This document shows positions 1-10,834 of a DNA stretch of 64,000 nucleotides, in pieces. The stretch is from Hyaloscypha bicolor E (lineage: Eukaryota; Ascomycota; Leotiomycetes; Helotiales; Hyaloscyphaceae). The number at the start of each line of letters is the position of its first letter. The stretch's first letter is position 1. Both the position numbers and the translations under genes were made by a program. A model generated the notes under the pieces. That model made no database searches. It was not told the origin of the DNA and saw only the letters and a program-made list of their open reading frames with translations. The stretch covers positions 372,001 through 436,000 of the forward strand of contig NW_020194609.1 in assembly GCF_002865645.1 (NCBI RefSeq). The letters run 5' to 3'.

Positions 1-2807
1 GGAATACTATATTAATAACTTAGAAAATTACTAGGAAATTAAATTCTTTAATATTACGATTTACCGCTTTACTAGTAAATTTAGCGTCACGTGACCGCGA
101 TGACGCATGCGGCTATAGCTAGTATTTAGAATACCAAAGCTCCTGTACTTAGAGCTTCTCTCCTTACAAGCCTATACCCTATAAGTTTATAGATTACAGG
201 TATTTAAATAAGGCTTTCTAGGCCTCGCAAAAATAAAGTTAGTTACTTTATATAAAATTAATTAAATAATAACATATTCCTTTTCCTTTAAACTAAATAT
301 ACTTAATAGGAAAGAAGCTAAATAATACTATTACTATTTAATTTAAATATTTATTACATTGCACAAAAATTTCGATTATTTCTTTAGTAGTTATTTATTA
401 GTAAAATGTTCTATAATTCACAAACTTATAGAATATAAGCTCGTTAGTTTAGAATCCTCGGATTAAGAGCTACTCTATTTGCTTTCTAAGCCCAGAGCCC
501 GGTTTCATAATATTTAAGGCTTTACTAAAGGAATTCCGAGAATATAACTAGAAAATACTTAAAATTAGTTATAACTTTTTTAATTAGATTATTATATAAG
601 TCCAGAATAAAGAAATTTCTTTTAAGTCTTATATTAATATATTTAATAAAGTATTAAAGAAGTTATTAAAGAAAAAAGAAATAAATAAAATTATTTAGTA
701 TCGAGAATTTATAAAAGAATTATTTATTTTAGTAAAATATTATACTTTTAAAAATATAAATTTTGAGTTTATAAATATTTCTATTTATAAATATAATAAA
801 ATATATAAAAAAGTAGTAATATCTTATTAGTATAAAGAAAAGAAATACTATTTTAATATTACTAATAATCTAGATATATATAGATTTAAATAAAAATACT
901 TAAATATAATAGTTTATAATATAGTTCTTAAGCCAGAAAATAATTATTCTTTATTAGTTTCTTTTATTATACTTTCTAAAGCTATTATAAATATAAGTAA
1001 AAAAAGAATCCAGCCTATAACTAATTATATAAAACTTATTAAAAGTAATAAATCTAAGGAAAATAATATTAACTAGCTAATAAAAAGTCTAGAAAAACTA
1101 TTTATTACTATTATAACTTAAAATAACTTATAAAAATAACTTAATATAGCTATTATTATAATATAAGAGAATATTTATAGTTTATTTATATAATCTAATT
1201 AATTATAATAGATATAATAGTATTAATAGTCTAACAAATATAATTCGAGTTTTTAGAGAAAATATATTAGAAATTATAATAGAAGTTATAGAAAATACTA
1301 TAATAGCTATAATAATTAAACTAAAATAAATAAAGAATCTAGATAATTATATTTTAAAAGAAATTAGTTTTAAATATAATTAGAAAATATTATTTAAATT
1401 AATATAGTTAATAATATAGATCTAGAACCAAGAAAACAAATTTGCTATAAATATTATAATAGAAATAAAAATAAAAATATTAATCTAAAATATATTTATA
1501 TTTTTTAATTCTATTATTTACTAATAAAAGAGCTTATAAATCGTAAATATATTTACTAATTTAATAGAAAATAATATAAAGAGCTATTTAAGCCTAGATA
1601 AGAAAGTATTTCTTTTTTTTTATTAGTAAATACTAGTAGTTTAATTAAATAATTTCCCAAATCCGAAAAAAAGAATTTAATTATAACTTAAATACTTAAT
1701 TCAAAAATATCTAGAAATTAATAAAAAATATCTAGTTTACTAAATAAAAAAAGAAAAGGGAATTAGCTAACTAGAATTTATATATAAAAGTAAATAAATT
1801 ATATATAGAGAATCTAAATAGCTATTTGGTCTTAGAAGAAATTATATTAGAATTATTAATACTTTAGGTTCTAGAATTAATAAATAATATTAAGATTTAG
1901 TTATAAATAGTATTTCTATTAATATTATAATAAGTTTCTTATTAAAGAAAAAGAAAAAAGAAATAGAAATAGCTATAAAAGTTTTCTAAAAATAAGCTAG
2001 AATAAAAGAAAAGCTATTTTATATAAAAGATTAGAAAAAATATTACTTTAAGAAATAATAAATAAAGAAATAGCCTAGCTAAAAATATAAATATTAATAC
2101 TTCCGGAAATAAATAAAACGAATTAGAAATCTAATATATTTTTAATTATAATAAATATAGAGTTTTTAAAATTAATAATATTCTAATATAATTACTAAAA
2201 AAAAAGTAATTATTTTATTTTAAAAAACTTAAAAAAAAACGAGAATATTTATTAATACTTTAAAAATACTAGATCTAATTATTATATTTTAGAACTTATA
2301 AATTAAGAATAATACTTTTTATTTTACTATTTTATAAACAAGAAATACTATTATATTAAATATAATTAGATATATTAGAAAATATATAGAACTAATAACT
2401 ATAGCTTATATAATAAATAGAATATTTAAGGAATTAGAAATACTAGCTTAGATATCTAATACTAATAGAATAATTTAATTTAAAAATAATAGTATTAATA
2501 TTCGAATATTACTAATTTATAAATTATTATATAATTTTTATATTTCTAATTTATATTTTAAAGATCTCAAAAAAATATCAAATATAAAGAAATAATTAAT
2601 ATTAGAATTCAAGTTAATATTTTTCCTAAAAAGATTTCTAGAAATATTAGTAAAGTAATATATAATATTATAGATTATTAAATATTTATTATTACTAGAA
2701 CTAAATTTGAATTTATAGAAATAATAAAGTTTAGAACTAAAGTTATAAATAAAATAAAATATAAAAATATATTTTTCCTAATTAAAAAAGCTTTAAAGAT
2801 TCTAGTT
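1..2807 (+). mobile_element. Partial Ty3/gypsy element, gag-protease part, RIPed
   Basis: This stretch matches, block for block, the gag-to-protease region of the gypsy element at 31134-33470, with differences that are almost all C/T or G/A. The match starts at base 1, so the element continues beyond the window. It is interrupted at 52-512 by a solo LTR and stops near 2807, just after the protease-like segment. The plus-strand frame is destroyed by TAG/TAA codons expected from RIP. No RT or integrase follows, so this copy is truncated or rearranged here. Identity as gypsy rests on the better preserved second copy. Confidence 0.75.
52..512. repeat. Solo LTR (about 461 bp) inside the gypsy copy
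   Basis: The segment is absent from the matching place in the second gypsy copy (around 31180). It is flanked by the 5-bp direct repeat TTTAA (47-51 and 513-517), which occurs once in the uninterrupted copy. It begins TATTACG and ends CATAATA, the inverted termini expected of an LTR of the form TGTTACG...CGTAACA after RIP. No internal coding region is present, so it reads as a solo LTR. A non-autonomous DNA element is the alternative. Its family was not seen elsewhere in the window. Confidence 0.6.
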
Positions 2808-4180
2808 CTAGCTATAAGTTAAATAAATTAATAAAATATAATAGCTAGTAATTCTTAATAACCTCGAGATAATTACAAGTATTAATTTTTTTATATATTA
2901 CTAGTTAATCTTACTTTTATATTTCTATTTTCTATAAATATATAGTTTTTATTTATACTAACCTTTATTTCTATTCTTATATTATAGAAGAGAATTAGTA
3001 ATAGCTACTTTTTGCTTTCTATTTCTAAAAAAGTAAGATTATAATATAATAGTTATTGCCTTCTAAATTAAGATTTATTTAGATAAAGAGTTTTAGATAT
3101 TTATAGCTATTTTATTTAATATCTTATATCTTCTATTTTAGCTAATCTATTTCTTATTATTTTTTATTTATTAAAGCTCGAAATAGAATCTTTATATATA
3201 TTTATCTATTTATAAAGAATTATAACTTTAGGTTTATTAAGTATTCTTTAATAGAAAGTACTTATTTTACTATAAGATAAGCTTTTAGGATTTATATCCT
3301 ATAAATAGTTCTTAAGAATATATTAGATATTAAGATAAAGATTTTAGAAAACCTAAAGCCTAATAAAAAAGGAAATTACTTTATAAAGATATAGCCTATA
3401 AAGAATAATTATTATATTAGTATTATTTCCAAGAATAAAGAAATTAATTCTATAACTATTAGTAGAACTTAATATCCCAAATAGCTATTACTAGATATAT
3501 TAATAAATATTATTTTCTATTTTTATAATAATAAGTTTCTTTATTATAAAAGAGCTAGATAGCTATATATTAGACGAGTTATTAAGTAATTAGCTAATTA
3601 TATTTTTCAGAGACTTATATAATTAGAAATAAATATTAAAATAACTATATCTTTATAATAAAAATTCTTCTATAATAGATTTTAGTAATATATATTTTCT
3701 ATCTATAATATTACCTTATTTTAAATTCAGGTAATTAATTTCTAGTCTAGTTATAAAATACTATTATTTTGCTTTTATATTTAACTAATAAAATATAAGT
3801 TCTTACTAGAAAAATTACTATTTTAGGAAATAGTATAGGAGGTAATCTTTATTTTATATTATTATAATATATTATAGATAATTTAAATATAGTAGTATTT
3901 TTCCCGAATTATATATTTCTATAATTATTTTAGATTAATCTAATCTATTTCTTTATTTTCTTTTCTTCTATATAGGGAAATATAAAGTCCTATATTATAA
4001 TAATATAAAAGTTTATAAGGAATTTATTATTATTAAAAGAAATAGAACTAAATAATAGATTATAATATAGGTAGTTTATAATATTAGTATATAAATTTTA
4101 CTTTTCTCTTTCTTATAAGTTCCTTAATTATAGAATTATTACTAACCGTTTTTATAAAGTTTTAAATAAGAAAATTATCG
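2808..4180. other. RIPed AT-rich sequence, nothing recognised
   Basis: AT-rich sequence depleted in CA/TG between the truncated gypsy copy and the hAT-like insertion. No open frame or recognisable motif was found on either strand. It may be the remains of another repeat, because the hAT-like element inserted into it. Confidence 0.5.
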
Positions 4181-4188
4181 GGTTTAAA

Positions 4189-4753
4189 TAGTATATTAAA
4201 TGAGTAGAGTAAAGTAGAGTAGTAGGTTCTACTTATACTCTATTTAACTAATTATTATACTACTTATACTTTACTTATATTCTATTTAAGCTACTTATAA
4301 ATAGTATAAGTAATGTGAGTAGGTACCCACGTAACAGATACACGTAACAGACTAGCCTAATAAGGTAAGCCTCCCGTCTAGTACCGCTCTAGTATTATAT
4401 CTTTACCTAATTAGGTAGTAGTATTACTTAGTAAATAAGACGGGGGAAATCAAGATCTAAAGAGTATAATTAGTTTATTATTATAAAAAATTAGTATTTA
4501 GCTAGTCTTATATAAGCCCTAACTTACCTTTACTAGGGCTATTTAATAAATACCTATATTATTTAATTATTATTAAATAAATCTTAATTTATTATTATTA
4601 TATAGTAGCTACTTATAACTACTTATACTATTTATAAGTATATACTTTACTTTACTCAAATTTTTAGGACATTACGCTACTTATATTCTACTTATGCTAC
4701 TTATAAATATTTATGAGTAGTATAAGTAGTATAAGTAGTTCTTTAATATACTG
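4189..4753. mobile_element. hAT-like non-autonomous element (MITE)
   Basis: The ends are inverted copies: TAGTATATTAAA at the left and, read from the other strand, CAGTATATTAAA at the right. The single mismatch is a RIP-type C to T. The flanks GGTTTAAA (4181-4188) and GGTTTGAA (4754-4761) form an 8-bp target duplication with one G/A difference. An 8-bp duplication, YA-type termini and many subterminal copies of a CTACTTATAC-like motif are typical of hAT elements. At 565 bp it has no transposase. The interior (about 4320-4450) keeps less-mutated stretches than its surroundings. Confidence 0.72.
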
Positions 4754-4761
4754 GGTTTGAA

Positions 4762-5350
4762 AAAGAAATTACTATTATAGCCTAATAGGCAAGGGATTTT
4801 CTAAAGTAATATAAGGAATTATAAATATGAATTATAAATAAAATCTAGTAATTATTATAATAAGATAAGATTTATAATAGTAGTAAAAAGCTTATATTAA
4901 TCTAAAGGCTTTCTAACTAGAAGTACTAGCTACTAGCTAAGTTATATATAGTTATATTATATAACTCCCGAATACCGAATTTGATCCAGAGATCCCTTAG
5001 TTATTAATAATATACTTTTAGCTACTAGACTTGTTATTAATCTAGTTAGGGAATTGCTTGCTTCCAGGGCTAGTATTAAAGCTAAAGCCAGTGCCTTTAT
5101 AGTTGGTATTACTATTTAGTAAAAGAAAATTAGTAAGTATTTCCTTACTATCTAAAACTTCTCTATATAGATCTTTAAGGTACCTAGATAGAATAAACTT
5201 ATACCCAAGTAGTATAATGAAATCCAGGCTTCGACTTTGCAGAGGTAATATTATCCTCGAACCCGGTACTACTGAGGTTGATACAAGTCCCAATAGTACT
5301 AGTACTAGTGCGCTTGAGATCCAAGAAACCACTTTCGTTCGAATTAGTCC
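4762..5350. other. Border between RIPed DNA and the gene island
   Basis: Composition climbs from strongly AT-rich before about 4930 to ordinary fungal composition after about 5330. Small open frames here (5042-5332 on minus, 5103-5354 on plus) overlap each other and show no domain or codon pattern, so I do not call them genes. Confidence 0.5.
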
Positions 5351-6189
5351 ATGAGATTAGTGGCATTAAATATTAACTCAATGAAACAGTGAACTTATAT
5401 ATCCTGCCAGAAATTAACCAGGTCTTGTTTGGCTGCTGTCTCGACCGCTGGTGCCGGGTCTGCCACCGGGGCAGCAATAGCCTAAGTGGCAATTATGGGG
5501 GCGGCAATAATGCTAAAGAATTTCATTTTAAATAAGTGCTTTTTGGATTGCGAGTATGAGCAGCAAAAGAATTAATATGGTGGAACGGGTAGTTGTTTGT
5601 TTGAATTGGATATTAATGGTAATAATGAGGAAGAGAGCAATGGGCAGGAAAATGGATATTTATATAATAAGGGGGCAATAGGGGCTTGTTCGGCCAGACA
5701 CCTGCCCCTTTTTCCGGTACAGGGGCTGTAATTATTTTGCCTGCCCTGTCTTGTAATCTGTTTACAGGGCAGGTAAAGGACAGGTGTCTGGCCAAACGGG
5801 CCCTAAACATCTATACAAAGCATTATTTTGGTCTTCTAGTTGAGGATGTCGGCATTGTACTAGCTCACAATTGAGGAGCAGCTGAGCAAATCGACGACAA
5901 CTTCCTCACATCAGTTCTATTCTCGACGTAGCTGCGGTCGAGATCTGATGCCAAGGGGTCTGACAATATGGTACTATTTTGGCTGAAAGTGATCTCTTGC
6001 TTATGGGAAATTCGCTGCCGTGCTGCTCCGACAAGATTCTCGCGATGCATCATCCAAAATAGGCGAGCCATTGAAACACTTTTCCACTGATAGAAGAGGA
6101 ACATGATGTCCGTCTCGCATATCAATTCTCAATAAGATACCTTGATTCCATACTAGAGTTTGCTTGGCTAAACAGGATTCAGTATTGCT
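5351..6189. other. Intergenic region, probable 3' flank of the ankyrin gene
   Basis: Non-RIPed sequence downstream of the minus-strand ankyrin gene. Apart from the small MITE at 5681-5803, no supported gene was found. An 86-codon minus frame at 5865-6125 has no recognisable feature and probably falls in the 3' untranslated region of the ankyrin gene. Confidence 0.5.
5681..5803. mobile_element. Small nested-hairpin MITE with TA duplication
   Basis: The two ends are long inverted repeats sharing GGCCAGACACCTG. The left arm runs from GGGGCTTGTT and the right ends at AACGGGCCC. Inside lies a second perfect 10-bp stem, CCTGCCCTGT and ACAGGGCAGG, around a 14-nt loop (5750-5783). TA precedes (5679-5680) and follows (5804-5805) the element, as in Tc1/mariner-derived MITEs. 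It shows no RIP damage and is the only transposon relic in the gene-rich part. Most of its 123 bp can pair, so any transcript crossing it would fold. Confidence 0.68.
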
Positions 6190-9100
6190 TTAGATATCAA
6201 GGTTGTGTATATGGTACTCCATCCACGTCGTGCGCTCGGACTCAGCTAAATAGTTTGTGCTTGCCGTAAAGGCCACCATCTTACCAGATCCACCGACCAG
6301 GTGCTCAACTGCCTCGTCGCTGATACCCGACTCCCACACGCCAGACATAATAAGGGCGCGCCGTTTTATCCCATCCGGGTTTGAGAGTAGCGCAAATATC
6401 CTATCTGCTCTACCCCCATCTTGTACCTTCTCGATCTTGACTGGCTCGCTCGGCACCGTGACGATGGCTTTCAACAATTCGGAGACGCCTGAGAGGACCT
6501 TGTCGATATTCTCAACTAGAACATCGGATTTTGCAAGGTGTGTCTCCACGTTGTGTGGCTCACCATCTACAGTAGCTCGGGCCTTGCCATTGTCGTCGAC
6601 CTTGCTCGAATCTCCTGGCCCCGTCTTGGGTTTGGCGCCTTTATAGAACCTCAAATTCAATTTGCGGGCCGTGGAGACGAACCAGTTCGGCTTTTGTGGC
6701 TGCTCCTCCGGCAGCTGAACGGCCGAAAAGACACAGGCTAGGAGAGGGCATCCGAACCCCTCGACCTCGACCAGCGGCGCATTGCAGAATACACAGTGCG
6801 GCATGAGCACCTCATCGTGCGTGAGGAGGCCCATCCTCTGGACCTGAATGGCTTGGACCAGGACCGCTCCAATGACCCCATACTCGGCCTGTCGCAGCTC
6901 TGAAATAGCCTGTTCCGCTCTCTTGGCGTGGGCCAGCGAGACCCTGTTGATATGGTCGTTAAGAATGGTGACAAGACGCCATATTTTCTTGTCATCGTCA
7001 CTTGTCCCTTCGATGGAAGGCGCAGAGTTGTCCGGGGGGCTGAGAAGTGGCAGAGTCGCGCCGTTGCCTGCTGAGCTGGCGAGATAGAAGGGGTGTGCGC
7101 CGTGACAGTCTTTAGCGTCGATGCGGAAGCCGGCGTCGATGAACATTTGGCACACTCTGGCTGTTGATAAAGCTGCAAAGTGTAGCGGTGTGAGGCAACG
7201 GTGGTCGATGTGTTCTGTCGGGTTGACCAAGGGGAGGATCTCATTCTCGACGAAGCCAATGAAGTGCTGGAAGTCATCCTTCCGCATAACCGACACCTCG
7301 GCAAGGAGATGCACCAGCGTCCGCCCAAAGATGTCTTGTAGGGTCAAGATATTCTTGAGTTTGCCCTTGCAGGTTCTCTGGATCTTCGACCAGATCGTGT
7401 TGAAGGTGTCGATCTGGCCAAGAACCAAAGTGCGATGCAGAATGGTGTATCCCAAACTATCCTGCGACGCTATATCATGGCCAGTTTCCAGAAGGAGCTC
7501 GATCATTTCGTCCCAACCAGCCTCCATGGCGTTGTGAATCGGGGTTCGCTTACTGTAGTCCTGGCAATGGACCATATCTGGCCACCTCTCTAGCAACCAC
7601 CTGGCCTCCTTCACCATTCCTCGCAGTGCTAGGGTGTGCAACGGGGAGTCGCCATCAAACTTCGTCAACATTGGGTTGCCACCAGCCTGGACAATCTTCT
7701 CAGCCCAGCCTGTCTGGCCTGCCTCCATCGCTGCCGCAAACGGCGTCCTTCCAGCTAAATCTCTTGCATTCAAATTGGTCTTGGGATGGCGAAGAAGCAG
7801 TTCGAGTATGATTTGATCATGCCGTTCAGCGTCGACCGCCTTCTGCTCCTCCGACTCAACCCAGGTCTCATCTCCGTAGAGCCATCCCATTCCCCCACCA
7901 GTGGGGCTGAACCCTTCGACGAAATCGTGCAAGGGTGTCGTCCCCATCGATTGCACATTTGGGTCGGCGCCAGCGTCGAGAAGCGCAGCCACGAATAGTG
8001 GTCGTCTGAACTGCACCGCCACCTGCAGTGGCTTGTATTGACTGAGGCATGGTGAGTTGATATCGATACCAATGCTAATGAGCTCCGCGAACGTTGACCA
8101 GGAATTCTGGGCAATAGCTATGAGGATAGGTGAGGCGGTCCTAGGACCCTTCTCAGTGTCGTATTCCTTCTTGTTAAAGTCAAATATCTGAATGTCTCTA
8201 TATTTCAGCGACGGCTTCGATCCCGGCCCTGCGTAGAACGCTTTTACCCTTAAAAGAATGCTTATGGACCCCATGTTTCCACTGTCGACGCACTCTCTTA
8301 CAAACCCAAATTCGAAAAGCGAGCATGGGTCTGCGCCTAGGGTAAGCAGAGTGGCCGCGGCGTCCATATTGCCTTGGTAACAGGCAAGCTGGACAGGCGA
8401 CATTGGCTTATCGCAGATGATGAGCGGTTTGCTGAGATCAACGGCCTCCTTCTCGATGAGATACGCTAAGATATTGGGGAGATGCTGCTCGATAGCTAGC
8501 AACATGAGGTTCTGTGTCCCCTTTGCGGTGTCCAAGCTAATCTCTTCCGGCAAGGCCTTCTTCTCAAAGAGTTGTCTGAAGACCCGCAAGTCATCCCGTC
8601 GGATGGCTTGAGCAACCCTGTTCCACTCCAGGTCGTACTGGGAATCGGAAGGTGGCCGTGAGTGCAAAACATTTCGTGACCAGTGGCTTGCATGAGCCAC
8701 GAACGCGAGTCTGTAGGCAGAGTGCCACAGCCTGAGAATCCTAAGTCGAGCTTCTTTTAAGAACATCCCCGCCAGCTCGTCCAAAAGCTGACGAAAGCTA
8801 TCATTCAATGCATGCTTTCCAGAATATTTTTCAAATCCGTAGAGATCGAGGCAGAGGCCGCAAAGAATCACCTCACACTCAGCCTTCGGGGTCAAAACAG
8901 TAGGCGGATCTCGTCCGTGGCCATAGTGCATGCTTGCCAAGACCTGTGAACGGATGCTGATGGTTTCGGGGTCATCAATCGGTTGTGCCGCCCATGACTT
9001 CATCACTTCCAAAAGGACAGGAGCCATCGACGGAGCTTCTGCCGACGGATACCCGGAAGAATAAAGATCAAGCGACCGAAGAGTTGATTCCAAAAGGGGC

Positions 9101-9261
9101 ATCTTGGATTTCTTCATCTCCGAAACAATGCTACGCCTCAAAGCTGCCACCATAGTTGGTGGCAACTGGCCGAACACGCGGTTGGCAGTATATCCTGGAG
9201 CGGCATGGCGTTTCTGTGGGAAAGTTAGTTGTGCAGGTGACACGATAGAAATAAGGGACAT
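6190..9261 (-). CDS. Large ankyrin-repeat protein
   Basis: A 1023-residue intronless frame read from the ATG at 9261. The frame stays open upstream to a TGA at 9348-9346 but has no earlier ATG. Residues 1-215 are a mostly helical, unrecognised N-terminal part. About 220-740 holds roughly ten ankyrin repeats, for example SPVQLACYQGN near 288, GDSPLHTLALRG near 537, KRTPIHNAMEAG near 571 and CLTPLHFAAL near 689. After them a C..C...C....C cluster (about 823, 826, 838, 843) could bind zinc. The last 150 residues are low in recognisable structure. Ankyrin arrays bind proteins, so a scaffold or sensor role is likely (inference). The kinase stop lies only 191 bp upstream on the same strand, so the two may be one kinase-ankyrin gene. 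A strong branch site and acceptor (CTAAC...CACAG, 9228-9214) inside this frame hints that the true N-terminus may be spliced. Confidence 0.82.
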   Translation of the reverse strand: MSLISIVSPAQLTFPQKRHAAPGYTANRVFGQLPPTMVAALRRSIVSEMKKSKMPLLESTLRSLDLYSSGYPSAEAPSMAPVLLEVMKSWAAQPIDDPETISIRSQVLASMHYGHGRDPPTVLTPKAECEVILCGLCLDLYGFEKYSGKHALNDSFRQLLDELAGMFLKEARLRILRLWHSAYRLAFVAHASHWSRNVLHSRPPSDSQYDLEWNRVAQAIRRDDLRVFRQLFEKKALPEEISLDTAKGTQNLMLLAIEQHLPNILAYLIEKEAVDLSKPLIICDKPMSPVQLACYQGNMDAAATLLTLGADPCSLFEFGFVRECVDSGNMGSISILLRVKAFYAGPGSKPSLKYRDIQIFDFNKKEYDTEKGPRTASPILIAIAQNSWSTFAELISIGIDINSPCLSQYKPLQVAVQFRRPLFVAALLDAGADPNVQSMGTTPLHDFVEGFSPTGGGMGWLYGDETWVESEEQKAVDAERHDQIILELLLRHPKTNLNARDLAGRTPFAAAMEAGQTGWAEKIVQAGGNPMLTKFDGDSPLHTLALRGMVKEARWLLERWPDMVHCQDYSKRTPIHNAMEAGWDEMIELLLETGHDIASQDSLGYTILHRTLVLGQIDTFNTIWSKIQRTCKGKLKNILTLQDIFGRTLVHLLAEVSVMRKDDFQHFIGFVENEILPLVNPTEHIDHRCLTPLHFAALSTARVCQMFIDAGFRIDAKDCHGAHPFYLASSAGNGATLPLLSPPDNSAPSIEGTSDDDKKIWRLVTILNDHINRVSLAHAKRAEQAISELRQAEYGVIGAVLVQAIQVQRMGLLTHDEVLMPHCVFCNAPLVEVEGFGCPLLACVFSAVQLPEEQPQKPNWFVSTARKLNLRFYKGAKPKTGPGDSSKVDDNGKARATVDGEPHNVETHLAKSDVLVENIDKVLSGVSELLKAIVTVPSEPVKIEKVQDGGRADRIFALLSNPDGIKRRALIMSGVWESGISDEAVEHLVGGSGKMVAFTASTNYLAESERTTWMEYHIHNLDI

Positions 9262-9452
9262 GCGTTTATGCCCATCCACTTTGTTCGCTGCCAAGACGAT
9301 GAAATATCTCTCCAGGTGCCCTTTGTGGCACTGCTTCGATGAGGATCAATCCTAGCGACTAATTTTAGCGTATAAAACTCGGTGAGAAATGTTTGCTAGA
9401 TTGTTTGGGGGATGAAATGGCTAAATAACTCGGAAATTCCGATGTGTGAGAC

Positions 9453-10834
9453 TCACCAGAGCAACTGGAACCACTCTTGTGTGCGCCCTCTTTTAGCTGG
9501 ATCCTTGTCAAGAATGCGAGGCAGAAGTGTGACAGCGTAAGGAAGATACCCTCTGGCGGGCCTCTCATCGAGTAACCAAGATGCCTGGCATTTTGATTAG
9601 CAAATTAGAGAGCCTTAGACCCTCGTTGCCACGAAACATGTTCGTCAACGATCGAAGAGAAAGATATATGTATCCTTACATGCTGCCTCCATAATAGCTC
9701 ATCCACAACGCCGACGGAGACATTTGGGTTGCATAGGTTATCCAGCTGCATATCATCAGAAGCATCAAGATATTGGTGCAATGCCTCTCCCCAACCGGCT
9801 CTCAGATCTAGGCCAAGACGCCTAGAGGCAGCACAGAAGAACTCAGATGCCTGAGAAGCAGCTCCATCTAGTATCTTTGTCGCAGTGACAGTCTCGTACG
9901 CTCCAGCCCAGTCAGAACCGCGATCAGGACCAAACGGCAATCGTGAAGCCACGATATACCAAGCAACGAGACCAAAAGAGTAGAGATCCCGAGAAGGCTG
10001 GCGGCAAGTTCTAAAGTCGGCATTTGGATCAAAGCATTCCGGCGCGTTCCAATAGTCTGTTCCTCCAGCCGGATTACCCTCGACTCCGAAAGGCAACTGC
10101 TCGACGTCATCTGAGAAGCCAAAATCAGCAAGCTTCGCTGTATACCTATCCCCAGGGCTCTTGCGAAATATGAGAACGTTCTCCGGCTTCAAATCACCAT
10201 GGATGAAGCGGTCAAGGTGTATGGCGTCCAAGCCGCTGAGGATGTCAGATATCAGAAAGCCCTTGAGCCTGAAGTCGAGAGGATCGATAATCGGGATAAG
10301 GTCATGCAGTGTCCTTGCTTGTGGGAGGGCAAGCTCCATGACAAGGAGAGGAAAGAGCTCCGATTCTCCGTTCGGCTGTGTCTCTTCGACCCAGGAGACA
10401 GCGAGGAGGTCGACAATGTTAGGATGAGGTTTGATGAAATCGCTGAGTAGTACGCGAAGCTCAAGACTTAAAGCCTTCAGGCTTCTCCGCTTGCCATCTC
10501 CGCCCGTTCTCTGCGGCTTGCACTTCTTGATAGCCACTTTCTCTCCGTCAAGACAGCCCTCGCGAACAACCATGGAACTTCCTACTCCGATCTGCGGCCC
10601 GGGCTGCAGGCCATCGCTGTCGGCAATGTACGCGCCGAGAAAGATGGACTGTATAAGAACCTGAGGGACGCAACTTGGCTTCTCCAGCTCAGTAGAATTG
10701 TTAGGGGTCTTGATTAGCTGCTCGCTCGCTACCTGCGAATGCTGGCTCCATCGTCCAAAGTCGAAGGAGCCCGACAAGGACAAGGGCGACTCGCCGGCAA
10801 GCCGGCCCTTGATCTCGTCTTCGAGCGTCGTCAT
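9453..10834 (-). CDS. Protein kinase, active-site intact, one intron
   Basis: The gene joins 10834-9680 to 9584-9453 (428 residues). Without splicing the frame ends at 9605 and lacks the end of the C-lobe. The kinase domain starts near residue 75. It has a glycine loop IGVGSSMVV (82-90), VAIKK with Lys103, a likely helix-C Glu125, the catalytic loop HGDLKPEN (212-219), DFG (237-239), APE (264-266) and SRDLYSFGLV (281-290). After the intron comes ILDKDPAKRGR, the usual C-lobe DP.KR segment. Catalytic residues are all present, but the Arg before Asp214 is Gly, so it is a non-RD kinase. It is probably a Ser/Thr or dual-specificity kinase of an expanded fungal group. It shares a promoter with the pseudokinase gene and is followed by the ankyrin gene, perhaps as one transcript. 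Confidence 0.85.
9585..9679 (-). other. Intron of the kinase gene (95 nt)
   Basis: Read on the minus strand, the donor is GTAAGG directly after the CAT codon and the acceptor is ATGCCAG, with a branch-like GCTAATC 15-20 nt before it. Both junctions are phase 0. Removing the intron joins ...LLWRQH to ASWLLDERPARGY and brings in the conserved DPAKR segment of the kinase C-lobe, which independently supports the splice. Confidence 0.8.

Noticed and set aside
1..5000. Reading the high AT content as mitochondrial DNA or a centromere
   Set aside because: CA/TG depletion, TAG/TAA at expected Gln/Trp codons and recognisable transposon relics point to RIP; no mitochondrial gene is seen. A centromere cannot be excluded from sequence alone but needs chromatin data.
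5042..5354. Overlapping 96- and 83-codon frames at the island border
   Set aside because: They lie on opposite strands over the same DNA, have no domain, and sit in a composition gradient; chance frames.
5865..6125. 86-codon minus-strand frame
   Set aside because: No homologous feature, no promoter room; most likely 3' flank of the ankyrin gene.
9214..9456. A single kinase-ankyrin coding sequence using GTGAGT (9456) and CACAG (9214)
   Set aside because: The phases do not match and the junction makes a stop codon, so it is kept only as an open question.
9365..9568. 67-codon minus-strand frame between kinase and ankyrin genes
   Set aside because: It is a shifted reading of the kinase's second exon and the following non-coding bases; the spliced kinase frame explains the sequence better.
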